A stretch of 64,000 nt of DNA, from NCBI RefSeq assembly GCF_001563265.1, contig NZ_CP005083.1:3785001-3849000 (forward strand), given 5' to 3'. Shown piece by piece: positions 1 through 8,878 of this stretch (position 1 is the stretch's first letter; every line of letters begins with the position of its first letter). This DNA comes from Sphingobium sp. TKS (GTDB taxonomy: Bacteria > Pseudomonadota > Alphaproteobacteria > Sphingomonadales > Sphingomonadaceae). The notes beneath the pieces are model-generated. The model was not told where the DNA came from. It ran no database searches and saw nothing but the letters and a program-made list of their open reading frames with translations. The position numbers and the translations under genes were made by a program.

Positions 1-18
1 CAATACTCATCGTGTGAG

Positions 19-60
19 CCGCACCCCAACGTTGTAAAATTGTCTAACGTTGGGGTGCGG
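19..60. repeat. 15-bp perfect inverted repeat
   Basis: Arms at 19-33 and 46-60 (15/15 complementary) enclose a 12-base AT-rich loop. There is no T tract after either arm, so it is not a typical intrinsic terminator. It lies just outside the IS630 copy and belongs to the older flanking DNA. It could be an operator or a factor-assisted terminator of a gene left of the window. Confidence 0.6.
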
Positions 61-114
61 ATCGCCCGTTGTCGGAACATTCATCCGTCTGATTCTGAAC
101 AACCGTGTTCAAAC

Positions 115-1293
115 TAGTCATCTGGAACTGAAGTAAGTAGCATTGTATGCTGCGCTCGCGAATGAGGAGCGTGGCATGGCGAACGCGGGCGGTCGACGGA
201 CAGCGCCTCTTGTTTTGGAGGCTGACGAGCGGGAGTATCTTGAGCGACAGGTCCGTCGGCGCCGGATAGCGCGCTCGATGTCTGAGCGCTGCCGGATCAT
301 TCTGCGGTGCGCCGACGGCATCCAAAGCAAAGTCGTTGCTGCCGAGCTTGGCGTACACGAGCACACAGTCGGGAAATGGCGTCGGCGCTTCCTGAAGGAC
401 CGGGTCGAAGGGCTACTGGACGAGGCTCGACCTGGCAGGCCACGGACGATCGACGATGATCAGGTCGCTGCCGTGATCGAGCGCACGCTGCGATCGACGC
501 CAGCCGATGCGACGCACTGGTCGATCCGCTCGATGGCCGGCGCGACCGGCTTCTCCCACACCACGATCCGGCGCATCTGGACAGCCTTCGGGCTGCAGCC
601 GCATCGCTCGGAGACCTTCAAGCTCTCCACCGATCCGCTGTTCGTCGACAAGGTCCGCGACATTGTTGGCCTCTATCTGTCGCCGCCCAACCGCGCACCT
701 TGTTCTCAGCGTCGACGAGAAATCTCAGATCCAGGCGCTCGACCGCGAACAGCCGGTCCTGCCGATGATGCCTGGCGTGCCTGAACGCCGCACCCACAGC
801 TACATCCGGCACGGCACGACGTCGTTGTTCGCCGCGCTCGACATCGCGTCAGGCTTCGTGATCGGCAAATGCTACAAGCGCCACCGGGCGACGGAATTCC
901 TCGACTTCCTCAAGCAGATTGAGGCGCAAGTGCCTCCCGACCTCGACATCCATATCGTCATGGACAATTACGCGACCCATAAAACCGCGCTCATCCGAAC
1001 CTGGCTCGCTCGTCGGCCGCATTACCATGTCCACTTCACCCCGACTTCGGCCTCATGGATCAACCAAGTCGAGCGCTGGTTCGCCGAACTGACCCGAAAG
1101 CAGCTGCGCCGCGGCGTACACACCTCGACCAACCAGCTCGAGCAGGACATCCGCTCCTTTATCGAACGTCACAATGAGAACCCGAAACCCTATCGCTGGA
1201 CCAAATCTGCCGACGAGATACTCGCCTCGGTCAAGCGATTCTGCCAGGCGACAGAGCGTAGTTTATGCGGCGAACTTTAGATTCACATGACTA
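115..1293 (+). mobile_element. IS630-family insertion sequence
   Basis: Imperfect terminal inverted repeats lie at 114-133 and 1275-1294 (16 of 20 positions match). Each begins with CTAG, so the element is flanked by TA at 115-116 and 1292-1293, as expected for IS630 insertion into a TA target. The transposase fills the element and its stop codon lies inside the right repeat. The element is about 1.18 kb. Confidence 0.8.
176..1280 (+). pseudogene. IS630-family transposase, frameshifted
   Basis: This is a cut-and-paste transposase of the IS630/Tc1 type. The first part (start ATG at 176 behind GAGGAGCG; a TTG at 143 is an alternative) carries a helix-turn-helix region ending near GRPRT. The DDE catalytic part lies in another frame: D in SVDEKSQ, D in HIVMDNYATHK and E in WINQVERWFAEL. 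The frames join near 695-705, where one extra C (cgcgcacctt) breaks the expected RALVLSVDEKSQ. The first frame would otherwise run to 784 and the second is open to 1280. Either this copy is inactive or it needs a +1 frameshift. Confidence 0.8.
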
Positions 1294-1453
1294 GCGAGAG
1301 CTATCATCCGCAAAGGGGCGGTTCTTGTGGGGCTTGTGCGATAATTTTGTGCAAATTGACGCCACGGCTTAGAGCGATCCGACTGGCCGCGCGCTACCCA
1401 TATAGCGCCGTAGCGGCCGGTCGGCTTCGCGGGGCTTGCCCCGCTCTCTCCGG

Positions 1454-2158
1454 TCAAGGCTGCCGATACCGCACCCTGATCGTGCATCGCACCGGCTGCT
1501 TGGCCTTGGCGGCCTGCTGCTCGCAAGCGTCGATGGCTTCGTGATTGTCGCGGCGTAGCTCGGCGGCGTCGGCTATGGATTGCCATGCGTGCGGGCTGTC
1601 GGCCTGCATGATCCGGGTTCCCGCCTGCCATAGCGTTGGCTCGCGCACGGTGCGCGCGGCGAGGCGTTCGGGCCAATGCCAATCGGTCGGCGCGATACGC
1701 GCGACGAAACCGGGAAGCGCCGCCCATAGGAGGCACCCGGCGATGAAGCCGCCGCCAGCCCATCGCCAGCGTTCGCGTTCCTGCTGCGCGATGGTGGCGG
1801 CGGTGCCGATGGTCGTCCGCATGTCGCGGCGGGTGTCGGCAAGCTCGCGCTTCAACTCGGTAATCGCGGCCTGATCCTCGCGCCGCGCCAGCGCCGTCGC
1901 CACCTCGAAGCGGCTCTGGAACTCCTCCGGCGTCATTTGCAGGGCGGGCGCGCTCTCGATGGCGATCACGGATTTCGCCAGCTTGGCAAGGGTGTTGCTG
2001 TAGTCGGGTATCTCTATGTCCGCTTTCTCGGCCGCCACATGCTCGATGGCGCGGCGGAGCAGCGCCAGTTCGCCCTTAAGCTCGGTGAACGCCCGTGTCG
2101 CCGGGTCCATCGGCGGCGGTGCGCCGGGGAGTGTGCCGGGTAGCTGTATGTCGTCCAT
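1454..2158 (-). CDS. DUF6118-like protein beside traA
   Basis: A 234-residue protein. Residues 1-125 are charged, coiled-coil-like helices, followed by a hydrophobic stretch near residues 133-152 (WAGGGFIAGCLLWAALPGFV) and a C-terminal domain with two cysteines. This matches my recollection of the DUF6118 family, which sits directly downstream of Ti-type traA in sphingomonad elements. It starts 9 bases after the traA stop, so it is probably co-transcribed. The single membrane segment suggests an inner-membrane role in transfer, but no biochemical function is known to me. Confidence 0.7.
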   Translation of the reverse strand: MDDIQLPGTLPGAPPPMDPATRAFTELKGELALLRRAIEHVAAEKADIEIPDYSNTLAKLAKSVIAIESAPALQMTPEEFQSRFEVATALARREDQAAITELKRELADTRRDMRTTIGTAATIAQQERERWRWAGGGFIAGCLLWAALPGFVARIAPTDWHWPERLAARTVREPTLWQAGTRIMQADSPHAWQSIADAAELRRDNHEAIDACEQQAAKAKQPVRCTIRVRYRQP

Positions 2159-2167
2159 GTCCTTCTC

Positions 2168-5164
2168 CTATCGGCTCATGCCAAGGTCGCGGCCATGATC
2201 GAACGGCACGGAGTCCGCCAAATCACGGGCAAGGCTGCGGCCCATGTCCACGTCGATGCCCAATTCCTGACGCCGCCCGGACAGCAGCGATTCCATCTGC
2301 GCGTCGCGTTCGAGACTTTTCGTCATCCCGGCCATGTCCTGACCGACGCGCTTCGCGCCCCGGAAATCCCCGTCGCGCCGTAGCTCGTCCTGCGCCTGCC
2401 GGAGCTGCTGCCAGCCCTCCACGAAGCGGTCGGCGCGGGCGTAGGGATCGGCCCGCAATTCCGCCTCTTGGCTCATCGCTCGTAGCGCGGCCTGGCCGCG
2501 CCCCTCCGCGGCCTCGCGGATCAGTTCCGGTTCACCCCGGAACGCGCTGGTGAGGTCGGCGGAGGCATTGGGCCGGATCGCGTCCAGCGTCTCCCTAGCG
2601 CGGTCCAGCGCCTCGCGCTGGTGGGGCATGGCGTCGATGCCTTGCGCGCGGGTCTGGTGGATCGCGTCCAAGGCTCTCGCGTAGCGTTCCACCGCCCCGC
2701 GCACGCCCCCGGCGCGCATCGGCTTATGCTCGCGCTGGTGCTGGCGGGCCGGATCGCGCTCGGCCATGGATATCGTGCCGCTCAGGTCCAGACCGTCGAA
2801 GATGCCGCGCGGGCGTTCGGGCGATGCCGCTGGCTCGCGCTGCTGACCGGGGAGCGAGAGGCGCAAGCCGTCGAAGATCCCGCGCGCCTTCTCCGCCACC
2901 GGGCGGACGATTTCCGCGATGCGCCCGCCAAACGTGATGCCGCGCCGTTCGGCATACTCCTTGGCCGGATCGGCGCGGGCATAATCGCTCGCCATGTCCT
3001 TCGCCCGCTCGCGCGACAGGACACCGGCAAGCCGGGACTGGTCCTTGAAGTCATCGCGGCCATAGTGAACCTGCGCGCCGTCCCTGTGGCGGGTCATGCC
3101 GACATAGGCGGAGTGGCGATCCATTCCCGGCGTGGCGAGCATATGCGCCCGGTCCACGGTCATGCCCTGCGCCTTGTGGAAGGTCGCGGCATAGCCATGA
3201 TCGAGATGGGCGTAAGTCTTGGTGTCGAAGGCTACGGAGCGCCCGTCATCGGTGCGGACGGCGATATGCTCCGGGCTGACCTTCTCGATGGTCGCCAGCG
3301 TGCCGTTCTTCACTTGCAAATCGCGCTCGTTGCGAAGGAACATGATGCGGTCGCCCGATGCGAACATGCGATTGCCGCGCTCGGCCTTCACCAATACGTC
3401 GTCGCCAAGCTGGCCCGCTTCGCGCATCCGGTCGCGCGCCGCTTCGTTCAGTTCGCGTACCTCGTCATTGGTATGGGTGAGGATGATCCGCGACTGATCC
3501 GGCGCGGCGATGCGCTCGCGGCCCCACTGCTCGACAAGTTCGGCACGCGCCTGTTCGCGCGTCTCGGCGGCATGGACCATGCCATGATCGGCATAGGCCC
3601 GGATCGCCTCACCTGTGCGGCCGGTCGCGAGCTGGCGGGTGGCGTCCTGCTGCCACTCGACATGCTGGCGGCGAACCTCTGTAATCTCGACGCCGCCGTG
3701 CCGTTCGTGGATCGCACGGAACGCCGCGCCCGCCTCGATGGCCTGCAACTGCTGCGGGTCGCCCACCAGCACAACCCTTGCGCCGGCGTCGGCGGCATGG
3801 GACAGCACGCGCTCCATCTGGCGCGTGCCGACCATGCCCGCCTCGTCGATCACCAGCACGTCGCGAGGGCCGAGCATATCGCGGCCCTGCGACCAGCCAT
3901 GTTCCATGCTGGCGATGGTCCCCGACGCAATGCCCGATCCGTTCTCAAGCCCTTCGGCGGCGATGCCGGACAGTGCCGCGCCGCGCACGTCATACCCGCC
4001 GCGCTCCCATGCCTCCCGCGCAACGCCAAGCATGGCGCTCTTGCCCGTGCCTGCGTAACCGACGACGACGCTCAAGCCGCGCTCGCCCGTCACATGCTCG
4101 AACGCTGCGCGCTGCTCGCCTGACAACTCCAACCCGCGCCTCTCCGCGCCGGTCAAAGCCGCCTCGCGGGCCTGCTCGTCGGTGCGGTGCCGCTCGCTTG
4201 TCGCAAGCAGTTCCGAAGCGCGCTGCAACCGCTGTTCGGTTTCGATCATCTCGCGGCTGGTGAATCTGTCATCGCCGCGCCCGTCCTTGCCGAGTGCGAT
4301 CAAATCGGGCGAGCCGCGAACGGCGCTCATCGCCCGGTCGAACTGCTCCTTGCCGTCGCTGTGCCGGTGGACGAACATCGCAAGGTCGCGGGTGGTGAAC
4401 GTCGCCTGATGATGGGTGATCGCGTCGAGCGCGATACGCGGTTCCGCGATGATACGTTCGCCGTTGCGCTGCGCGGTGGCGCGGTGATCCTCGATCCGCT
4501 CGGACTCAAGGCCGCGCTCATCCATGCGCGAAGCTGCGGGGCCGATCTTGTCTTGCGGTTCTAGGTCGATGCCCTGCGCTTCAAGGCTGCGGTGGTCGAT
4601 GCGGGCGTCAATGTCGAGTTCGGCAAGGCGGGTGTTGACGTGATCCGCCCAACGCTCGCGCCATTGCTCGACAAGCTCGGTGCGGTTCCAGTCGCGTTCC
4701 TTCGCGCCGAACCCCTGTTCGTTCGCCGCGCGCATGGTGAGCATGACATGGGCATGGGGTTTGGGCCGGCCGTCCGCGCCGATATCCCAATGCACATTGA
4801 GGTCGGCAATCATGCCGCGCGCGACAAACTCCGCTTGCACAAAGTCGCGGGCAAGCTCGATGCCCTGCGCCTTATCCATCTCGCGCGGAATGGAAAACTC
4901 GACCTCGCGCGCTAGCTGTGCGTCCTTGCGCTTCTCGCCTGCCTCGACCTCGTTCCAGAGGGTTTCCCGATCCGACAAGCGTTCGGGCGCACCTTCGGGC
5001 AGCATGATCTCGCTATGCTCGACGCCCGACTTGGCGCGGAAATCATGGTCGCGGTCGAGGCGCTCGTCATGCAGGCGTTCCGCCGCGCGATAGGCCGCCG
5101 CCGCAACGGCGCTGCGACCTTGGCCGCGCCCGATGACCTGAACAGAGAAATGGTAGATCGCCAT
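2168..5164 (-). CDS. traA: Ti-type conjugative relaxase TraA (MOBQ)
   Basis: A 998-residue relaxase-helicase that should nick the oriT at 5.2 kb and unwind the transferred strand. The N-terminal MobA/MobL domain starts MAIYHFSVQVIGRGQGRSAV, with candidate catalytic Tyr25 and metal-binding His137 and His139 in KPHAHVML. A RecD-like helicase follows, with Walker A GYAGTGKS at 369-376 and a Walker B-type VLVIDEAG. A C-terminal region of about 250 residues is charged and coiled. Length fits the Agrobacterium TraA class. It is divergent from traC, and the DUF6118-like gene follows. It appears intact. Confidence 0.93.
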   Translation of the reverse strand: MAIYHFSVQVIGRGQGRSAVAAAAYRAAERLHDERLDRDHDFRAKSGVEHSEIMLPEGAPERLSDRETLWNEVEAGEKRKDAQLAREVEFSIPREMDKAQGIELARDFVQAEFVARGMIADLNVHWDIGADGRPKPHAHVMLTMRAANEQGFGAKERDWNRTELVEQWRERWADHVNTRLAELDIDARIDHRSLEAQGIDLEPQDKIGPAASRMDERGLESERIEDHRATAQRNGERIIAEPRIALDAITHHQATFTTRDLAMFVHRHSDGKEQFDRAMSAVRGSPDLIALGKDGRGDDRFTSREMIETEQRLQRASELLATSERHRTDEQAREAALTGAERRGLELSGEQRAAFEHVTGERGLSVVVGYAGTGKSAMLGVAREAWERGGYDVRGAALSGIAAEGLENGSGIASGTIASMEHGWSQGRDMLGPRDVLVIDEAGMVGTRQMERVLSHAADAGARVVLVGDPQQLQAIEAGAAFRAIHERHGGVEITEVRRQHVEWQQDATRQLATGRTGEAIRAYADHGMVHAAETREQARAELVEQWGRERIAAPDQSRIILTHTNDEVRELNEAARDRMREAGQLGDDVLVKAERGNRMFASGDRIMFLRNERDLQVKNGTLATIEKVSPEHIAVRTDDGRSVAFDTKTYAHLDHGYAATFHKAQGMTVDRAHMLATPGMDRHSAYVGMTRHRDGAQVHYGRDDFKDQSRLAGVLSRERAKDMASDYARADPAKEYAERRGITFGGRIAEIVRPVAEKARGIFDGLRLSLPGQQREPAASPERPRGIFDGLDLSGTISMAERDPARQHQREHKPMRAGGVRGAVERYARALDAIHQTRAQGIDAMPHQREALDRARETLDAIRPNASADLTSAFRGEPELIREAAEGRGQAALRAMSQEAELRADPYARADRFVEGWQQLRQAQDELRRDGDFRGAKRVGQDMAGMTKSLERDAQMESLLSGRRQELGIDVDMGRSLARDLADSVPFDHGRDLGMSR

Positions 5165-5193
5165 AGCGACATACCATCTACTGCCTCAAGCGC

Positions 5194-5222
5194 ACGTCGG
5201 CACGACGTATAAGCGCGCCCTC
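5194..5222 (+). other. oriT: oriT with MOBQ-type nic site
   Basis: The traA/traC divergent gap holds ACGTCG-gca-CGACGT (5194-5199 and 5203-5208), directly followed by TAAGCGCGCCCTC at 5210-5222. This resembles the RSF1010/Ti-family nic region (TAAGTGCG/CCCTC as I recall it), so the cut is expected between 5217 and 5218. A short inverted repeat just 5' of nic and a position between traA and traC are both typical of this family. Confidence 0.75.
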
Positions 5223-5335
5223 CTCGAATAAAATCCGAGCAGGGACTAGGCGGTTCCAGAACGTCCCGGCGACTCTACAGCAATACGCAAAGCAATACTC
5301 TAGAATCACTCCATCCGCAAAGAATGGAGACTGTG

Positions 5336-5641
5336 ATGCGTAAACCGCGTGACTTTGATTCGGAACTCAAGGCGCTGGCCGACAAGGCGAAGGCGCTCAA
5401 GGAACGCCGCGTGCGCCAGCTTGGCGAACTGGTCGCGGCAACCGGGGCCGATGCGCTCGATGCCGATCTGCTGGCGGGTGCGCTACTCGATGCCGTCGCC
5501 AGCAAGGACAGCGCGACAAGGGAGGGCTGGCGCAAGGCGGGCGCGGCCTTTTTTCGCAGCAAACAACGCAAGCCTGCGCCGCGATCTGAACAACAGCCGG
5601 AAGGCGCTCTACCGCTCCAAGACGGCGCGGCATCACATTGA
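5336..5641 (+). CDS. traC: Conjugal transfer protein TraC
   Basis: A 101-residue basic helical protein starting MRKPRDFDSELKALADKAKA, matching sphingomonad TraC proteins. In Ti systems TraC is a relaxosome accessory acting at oriT. I chose ATG 5336 over ATG 5324 because the family begins MRKPRD and TGGAG lies 6 bases upstream. A cytosolic, DNA-binding role is inferred. It overlaps no other gene, and traD follows after 34 bases. Confidence 0.8.
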   Translation: MRKPRDFDSELKALADKAKALKERRVRQLGELVAATGADALDADLLAGALLDAVASKDSATREGWRKAGAAFFRSKQRKPAPRSEQQPEGALPLQDGAASH

Positions 5642-5675
5642 GGCAGCAAAGGCGCGAACGGACACGCGGGAATGG

Positions 5676-5924
5676 GTGATGAGGCGACGGGAACGGACAC
5701 GACACTTGATCGAATTGGGCGGGTTGGTCGTCAAGGCGGGGCTGGTCGATTTGACCGACGATGATCGCGCTACGCTGTTCGGTGCCTTCCTCACGGTCGC
5801 GGGCAAGCTGCAAGGCGAGGAACGAGCCAACGCGCTTGCCCTATGGCAGCGCAAGGGCAAGCGCGCGTTCGAGGCGGAAGCGGAAGCCAAGGCCGGGACG
5901 GAAAGTGCGACGGGTCAGGCGTGA
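5676..5924 (+). CDS. traD: Conjugal transfer protein TraD (Ti-type, small)
   Basis: About 82 residues with the family core RTRHLIELGGLVVKAGLVDL. This small Ti-type TraD accompanies TraC and is not the VirD4-like TraD ATPase. Start GTG 5676 or ATG 5679, behind GCGGGAA. The frame stays open upstream inside traC, but that part does not look like the family. It is convergent with the antitoxin gene and overlaps its end by 10 bases. Confidence 0.75.
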   Translation: MMRRRERTRHLIELGGLVVKAGLVDLTDDDRATLFGAFLTVAGKLQGEERANALALWQRKGKRAFEAEAEAKAGTESATGQA

Positions 5925-6241
5925 AGATCGCCAACACCCGTCAGATGCAGGACGCCTTTGCCGGGCAATTCGACGCGAAGTTCCAGCTTGCCGCCCGCTG
6001 CCTCAACGAAGCGGCGAAGCGTCGAAAGGTAAAGGTCCGTCTGTCGCTCGATCTTGTGAACGGAAGGCTGCTTCACGCCCAAGGTTTCCGCGATCTGTTC
6101 TTGGCTGCGCTCGGCAAGCTGGCGTAACGCTTTTAGTCCCTCGACCTCCGCAACCAATTCCTGCGCGCGCGCCTCGATGCGGCGGCGGCGATCTTCGGGC
6201 AGGGCGGCCATGATCTCACTGCGCGAACGTCCCATCGTCAT
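5915..6241 (-). CDS. HigA-like XRE-family antitoxin
   Basis: A 108-residue protein with a Cro/C1-type helix-turn-helix near residues 45-75 (RSQEQIAETLGVKQPSVHKIE) and a charged N-terminal helix. Its ATG overlaps the toxin stop codon (ATGA), so translation is probably coupled. In this family the antitoxin neutralises the RelE/HigB toxin and represses the operon, here probably through the repeats at 6601-6650. Confidence 0.85.
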   Translation of the reverse strand: MTMGRSRSEIMAALPEDRRRRIEARAQELVAEVEGLKALRQLAERSQEQIAETLGVKQPSVHKIERQTDLYLSTLRRFVEAAGGKLELRVELPGKGVLHLTGVGDLHA

Positions 6242-6600
6242 TTCTCCTTCGCGGCCAGCGCCGCCAGATGCTCGTCAAACCGCTTGTCGGCCTTGGCAAT
6301 CAACGTCTTGTAAAACCGCTTCTGCGCCACGCCTGCCTTGTCGCCCGCAACCAGCAGGATCGCTTGCCGCTCCGGGTCGAACGCAAAAGCCACGCGCCAT
6401 ACACCGCCATCGGCATTGAAGCGCAATTCCTTCATGTTCGCGTGCCGCGATCCGCCAAGCGTATCGGCATGGGGGCGACCAAGCCGGGGACCGTAAAGTT
6501 CCAATAGGCCGGTTGCCGCCAAAAGTTCGTCCTGCACCGCATCGGGCATCGCGTCATATTCAGCGTCGAAGGCATCATGGTTGCGAACCGTCCACGGCAT
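6238..6600 (-). CDS. HigB-like RelE/ParE-family toxin
   Basis: A 120-residue protein of the phage Gp49-like/HigB branch: KELRFNADGGVWRVAFAFDP is the typical core strand pair with a conserved Arg, followed by LVAGDKAG and a C-terminal helix. Family members are ribosome-dependent mRNA endonucleases. The toxin is the first gene, as in other HigBA modules. The module probably stabilises the integrative element of region 1. Confidence 0.85.
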   Translation of the reverse strand: MPWTVRNHDAFDAEYDAMPDAVQDELLAATGLLELYGPRLGRPHADTLGGSRHANMKELRFNADGGVWRVAFAFDPERQAILLVAGDKAGVAQKRFYKTLIAKADKRFDEHLAALAAKEK

Positions 6601-6650
6601 AAGGCTATATATCCTCTAAGCTATATTTTGTCCATAGCCTTGAAGCTATG
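6601..6650 (-). promoter_or_regulatory. Operator-like repeats upstream of the HigBA-like operon
   Basis: Immediately upstream of the toxin start lie AAGGCTATA (6601), AAGCTATAT (6618) and a near-palindrome CATAGCcttgaaGCTATG (6633-6650). The repeated GCTAT/ATAGC half-sites in an AT-rich stretch are what an autoregulating XRE antitoxin would bind. No further gene is supported in 6651-7151 apart from the repeats at 6969-7025. Confidence 0.5.
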
Positions 6651-6968
6651 ATTGAAGGGGGCGGCCTGCATCTTCCGATTTGTCCGTCTCCCGACCAAAT
6701 CGGACAAAATCGCCAGTTTTAGAACTAATTTTGCACCTGTCGGCAGTGAAGTGCCTACCCCCCTTGCGTCGCGGAATGAACTGATACAGCATGAGTTCGT
6801 GGCGATGGCGGGCCACCGAGAAAGGCTCCGCCATGTCGTGCGAATCAGAACTACGCCAAGTCCATCGGGTCGCATATCCTGCCAGCAAGTCGCGTGATCT
6901 CGTGGCTTATTTGTCACGGTTTGGAAAGAAACGTGCAAGCATAGGTCGTAAATCACCGCCTATTGCCG

Positions 6969-7025
6969 CCGTCCACCGCCATACGCCACCGTTTCCCGTA
7001 GTTCGCCGCCGTTTCCCGCCGTTCG
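6969..7025 (+). repeat. Three 20-bp-spaced iteron-like repeats
   Basis: CCGTTTCCCGTAGTTCG (6989-7005) and CCGTTTCCCGCCGTTCG (7009-7025) match at 15 of 17 positions with a 20-base period. A weaker third copy starts at 6969. They lie about 130 bases upstream of the AlpA-type gene. One 20-base step is close to two helical turns, so all copies face the same side of the DNA. Confidence 0.5.
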
Positions 7026-7151
7026 ATACACTTAGACCGCCGTGAGCCGCATCTTGGTCTTGTCTAGGCCGGGGCGCTCTTGCGCTGTGAATCCGTGCCG
7101 CCAATTCTGTTCGTAGGGGGATATGCCAACGTCAAAAACGGAAGTTATGCA

Positions 7152-7355
7152 ATGCCTAACAAGGAAAAGATTATCCGCCTCAAGACGGTGCTGACCCGCA
7201 CCGGCCTTTCGCGCTCCACTTTGTATAGAAAAATCGCGGAAGGCAGCTTCCCCCGGCAAATCACAATCAGCGTCCACGGCACCGGCTGGCACGAGTCCGC
7301 CGTGGATCGCTGGATCGCCAACCCCGCCGCCTACCGCGAGGATCGCGCCGAGTGA
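7152..7355 (+). CDS. AlpA-family regulatory protein
   Basis: A 67-residue MerR/excisionase-type helix-turn-helix protein: LKTVLTRTGLSRSTLYRKIAEGSFPRQITI and then W-ESAVDRWI are the AlpA signature. In P4/CP4-57-type elements AlpA activates or assists excision, and here it lies next to and convergent with the integrase. ATG 7152 was chosen because the family begins just before the helix-turn-helix; the frame is open further upstream without good similarity. Confidence 0.85.
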   Translation: MPNKEKIIRLKTVLTRTGLSRSTLYRKIAEGSFPRQITISVHGTGWHESAVDRWIANPAAYREDRAE

Positions 7356-7358
7356 CGC

Positions 7359-7382
7359 AAGGCCGGGCTATTGCCCGGCCTT
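7359..7382. terminator. Bidirectional hairpin terminator
   Basis: AAGGCCGGGC-tatt-GCCCGGCCTT is a perfect 10-bp stem with a 4-base loop between the convergent AlpA-type and integrase genes. It includes the integrase stop codon. No long T tract is present, so termination strength is uncertain. Confidence 0.6.
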
Positions 7383-8600
7383 GGCCTTGCGGAACGTGCC
7401 TTTGATGACCTTCGCGCCATCGCGGAGGAAATCGAGATGGTCGGACCAGTGCTGCATCATGCGAACGCGCTCATCCCAATACTCGCCGCGCGTATAGGCC
7501 CGGCGAACGGCGTTGTTGTCGCAATGGGCAAGCTGACGCTCGATGGCGTCGGGATGCCATAGCCCCATCTCGTTCAAGAGCGTTGCCGCCATCGCCCGGA
7601 AGCCGTGGCCGGTCATTTCGTCCTGGGCGAACCCCAAGCGCCGCAATGCCGCGTTGATGGTGTTTTCCGACATGGGCCGATCAACCGACCGCAGGGACGG
7701 GAACAGGTAGCTGCTATACTCCGCGTCATGCTCGATGGTTTCTAGGATCGCCAGCGCCTGCCGGGACAGGGGAATGCTGTGGATGCGCCGCATCTTGGTC
7801 TTGTGCTTCGGGATGACCCAAAGCGCCTTGTCGAAATCGAAGTCCGCCCACTCGGCATAGCGCAGTTCGCCCGGACGCACGAACACATGGGGGAGAAGTT
7901 GCAACGCGGCCTTGGTGTTAGGGTGTCCCTCGAACGTCTCGATGGCGCGGAGCAAACCGCCCGCCTCGTTGCCGCTGGTGATCGCCGCGCGGTGGACGGG
8001 CTGGGGCGCAATCAGTGCGCCGCGAAGGTCCGCCGCCACGTCGCGTTCTGCGCGGGCCGTGGCGATGGCGTAGCGGAATATTTGGCTGGCAGTGCTGCGA
8101 AGGCGCTTGGCCGTCTCATAGCGGCCTTTGCTCTCCATCTTGCGGAGCATTACCAAAAGCTCCTGTGCGGAAATGGAGGCGATAGGGCGCTTGCCGATGG
8201 ACTCGTTGATGAAGTCCAGCAGCCAGCGCAATTTCTTCATGGTGACGGCGGAGCGGCCTTCAAGCTTGACCTTCACCAGCCATTCGTCGGCAACCGCCTT
8301 GAAGCTGTTGGACGCTGCCACGGCCGCCGCGATCTTTTCCAGCTTGATCTGCTCGGCCGGATCGTTGCCGCGCGCCAGAACCTTCCGCGCTGCGTCCCGC
8401 TGCTCGCGGGCTTCGGCAAGGCCGGTGTCGGGATAGACGCCAAAGGCAAGCGTCTTTTGCTTCCCCAAGTGGCGGTAGTTCATGCGCCAGTAGCGGCCAC
8501 CGTTGGGGGTGACATACAGAAACAGCCCGTCGCCATCGGTGAGTTTGTAGGGCTTTGCGCGGCCTTTGGCCTTGTTAACTGCAACAGCGGTAAGCGCCAT
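7368..8600 (-). CDS. int: P4-like tyrosine integrase
   Basis: A 410-residue site-specific recombinase. An arm-binding domain of the P4 type comes first (KPYKLTDGDGLFLYV), then a core-binding region near residues 100-190 and the catalytic domain. Catalytic residues are visible: Arg242 (VRPGEL), His332 and Arg335 (GHGFRAM), His359 (LAHCDNN) and nucleophile Tyr369 (RRAYTRGEYW). It looks intact. Its start codon faces the tRNA fragment at 8764-8788, the usual position of the attachment site for this family, so the integrated element should extend to the left. Confidence 0.93.
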   Translation of the reverse strand: MALTAVAVNKAKGRAKPYKLTDGDGLFLYVTPNGGRYWRMNYRHLGKQKTLAFGVYPDTGLAEAREQRDAARKVLARGNDPAEQIKLEKIAAAVAASNSFKAVADEWLVKVKLEGRSAVTMKKLRWLLDFINESIGKRPIASISAQELLVMLRKMESKGRYETAKRLRSTASQIFRYAIATARAERDVAADLRGALIAPQPVHRAAITSGNEAGGLLRAIETFEGHPNTKAALQLLPHVFVRPGELRYAEWADFDFDKALWVIPKHKTKMRRIHSIPLSRQALAILETIEHDAEYSSYLFPSLRSVDRPMSENTINAALRRLGFAQDEMTGHGFRAMAATLLNEMGLWHPDAIERQLAHCDNNAVRRAYTRGEYWDERVRMMQHWSDHLDFLRDGAKVIKGTFRKAKAGQ

Positions 8601-8763
8601 GATGGTATCTCCTTTTGGGGGAGGGCCGCGCTACCATCAGATATACCATCAACATGGTGGTATCCGGTGGCACGAAGCCGCTCCGTATGGGATACCTATA
8701 CCACGAAAAACCCGCAGAAATCAGCCACTTGTGGCATCTTCTGGAACCCTCTGGGAGAGGATT

Positions 8764-8788
8764 TTGGTGACCCCTACGGGAATCGAAC
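8764..8788 (-). other. attL/attR: tRNA 3'-end fragment, probable attachment site
   Basis: Read on the minus strand the segment is GGTTCGATTCCCG followed by TAGGGGTCACCA: the T-loop, 3' acceptor arm and CCA of a tRNA. The preceding bases do not pair to complete the T-stem, and no D- or anticodon arm is found, so this is not a whole tRNA. Such fragments mark the far junction of elements integrated in tRNA genes. The partner copy is not in the window. Confidence 0.6.
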
Positions 8789-8878
8789 CGGGCCTTCGGG
8801 GTAATACAGGGTAACGCAGGGGAAGCAAGCCCTTGATTTGCGGTGCGCCAATTGCCCTCCACTCCCCTCCATTACCCT

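Noticed and set aside
2621..4123. 500-codon open frame on the plus strand
   Set aside because: It is the antisense of traA; high GC keeps the opposite strand open. The traA frame carries all family motifs.
8762..8850. Complete tRNA gene
   Set aside because: Only the T-loop and 3' acceptor arm are present; D-arm, anticodon arm and 5' acceptor strand cannot be found.
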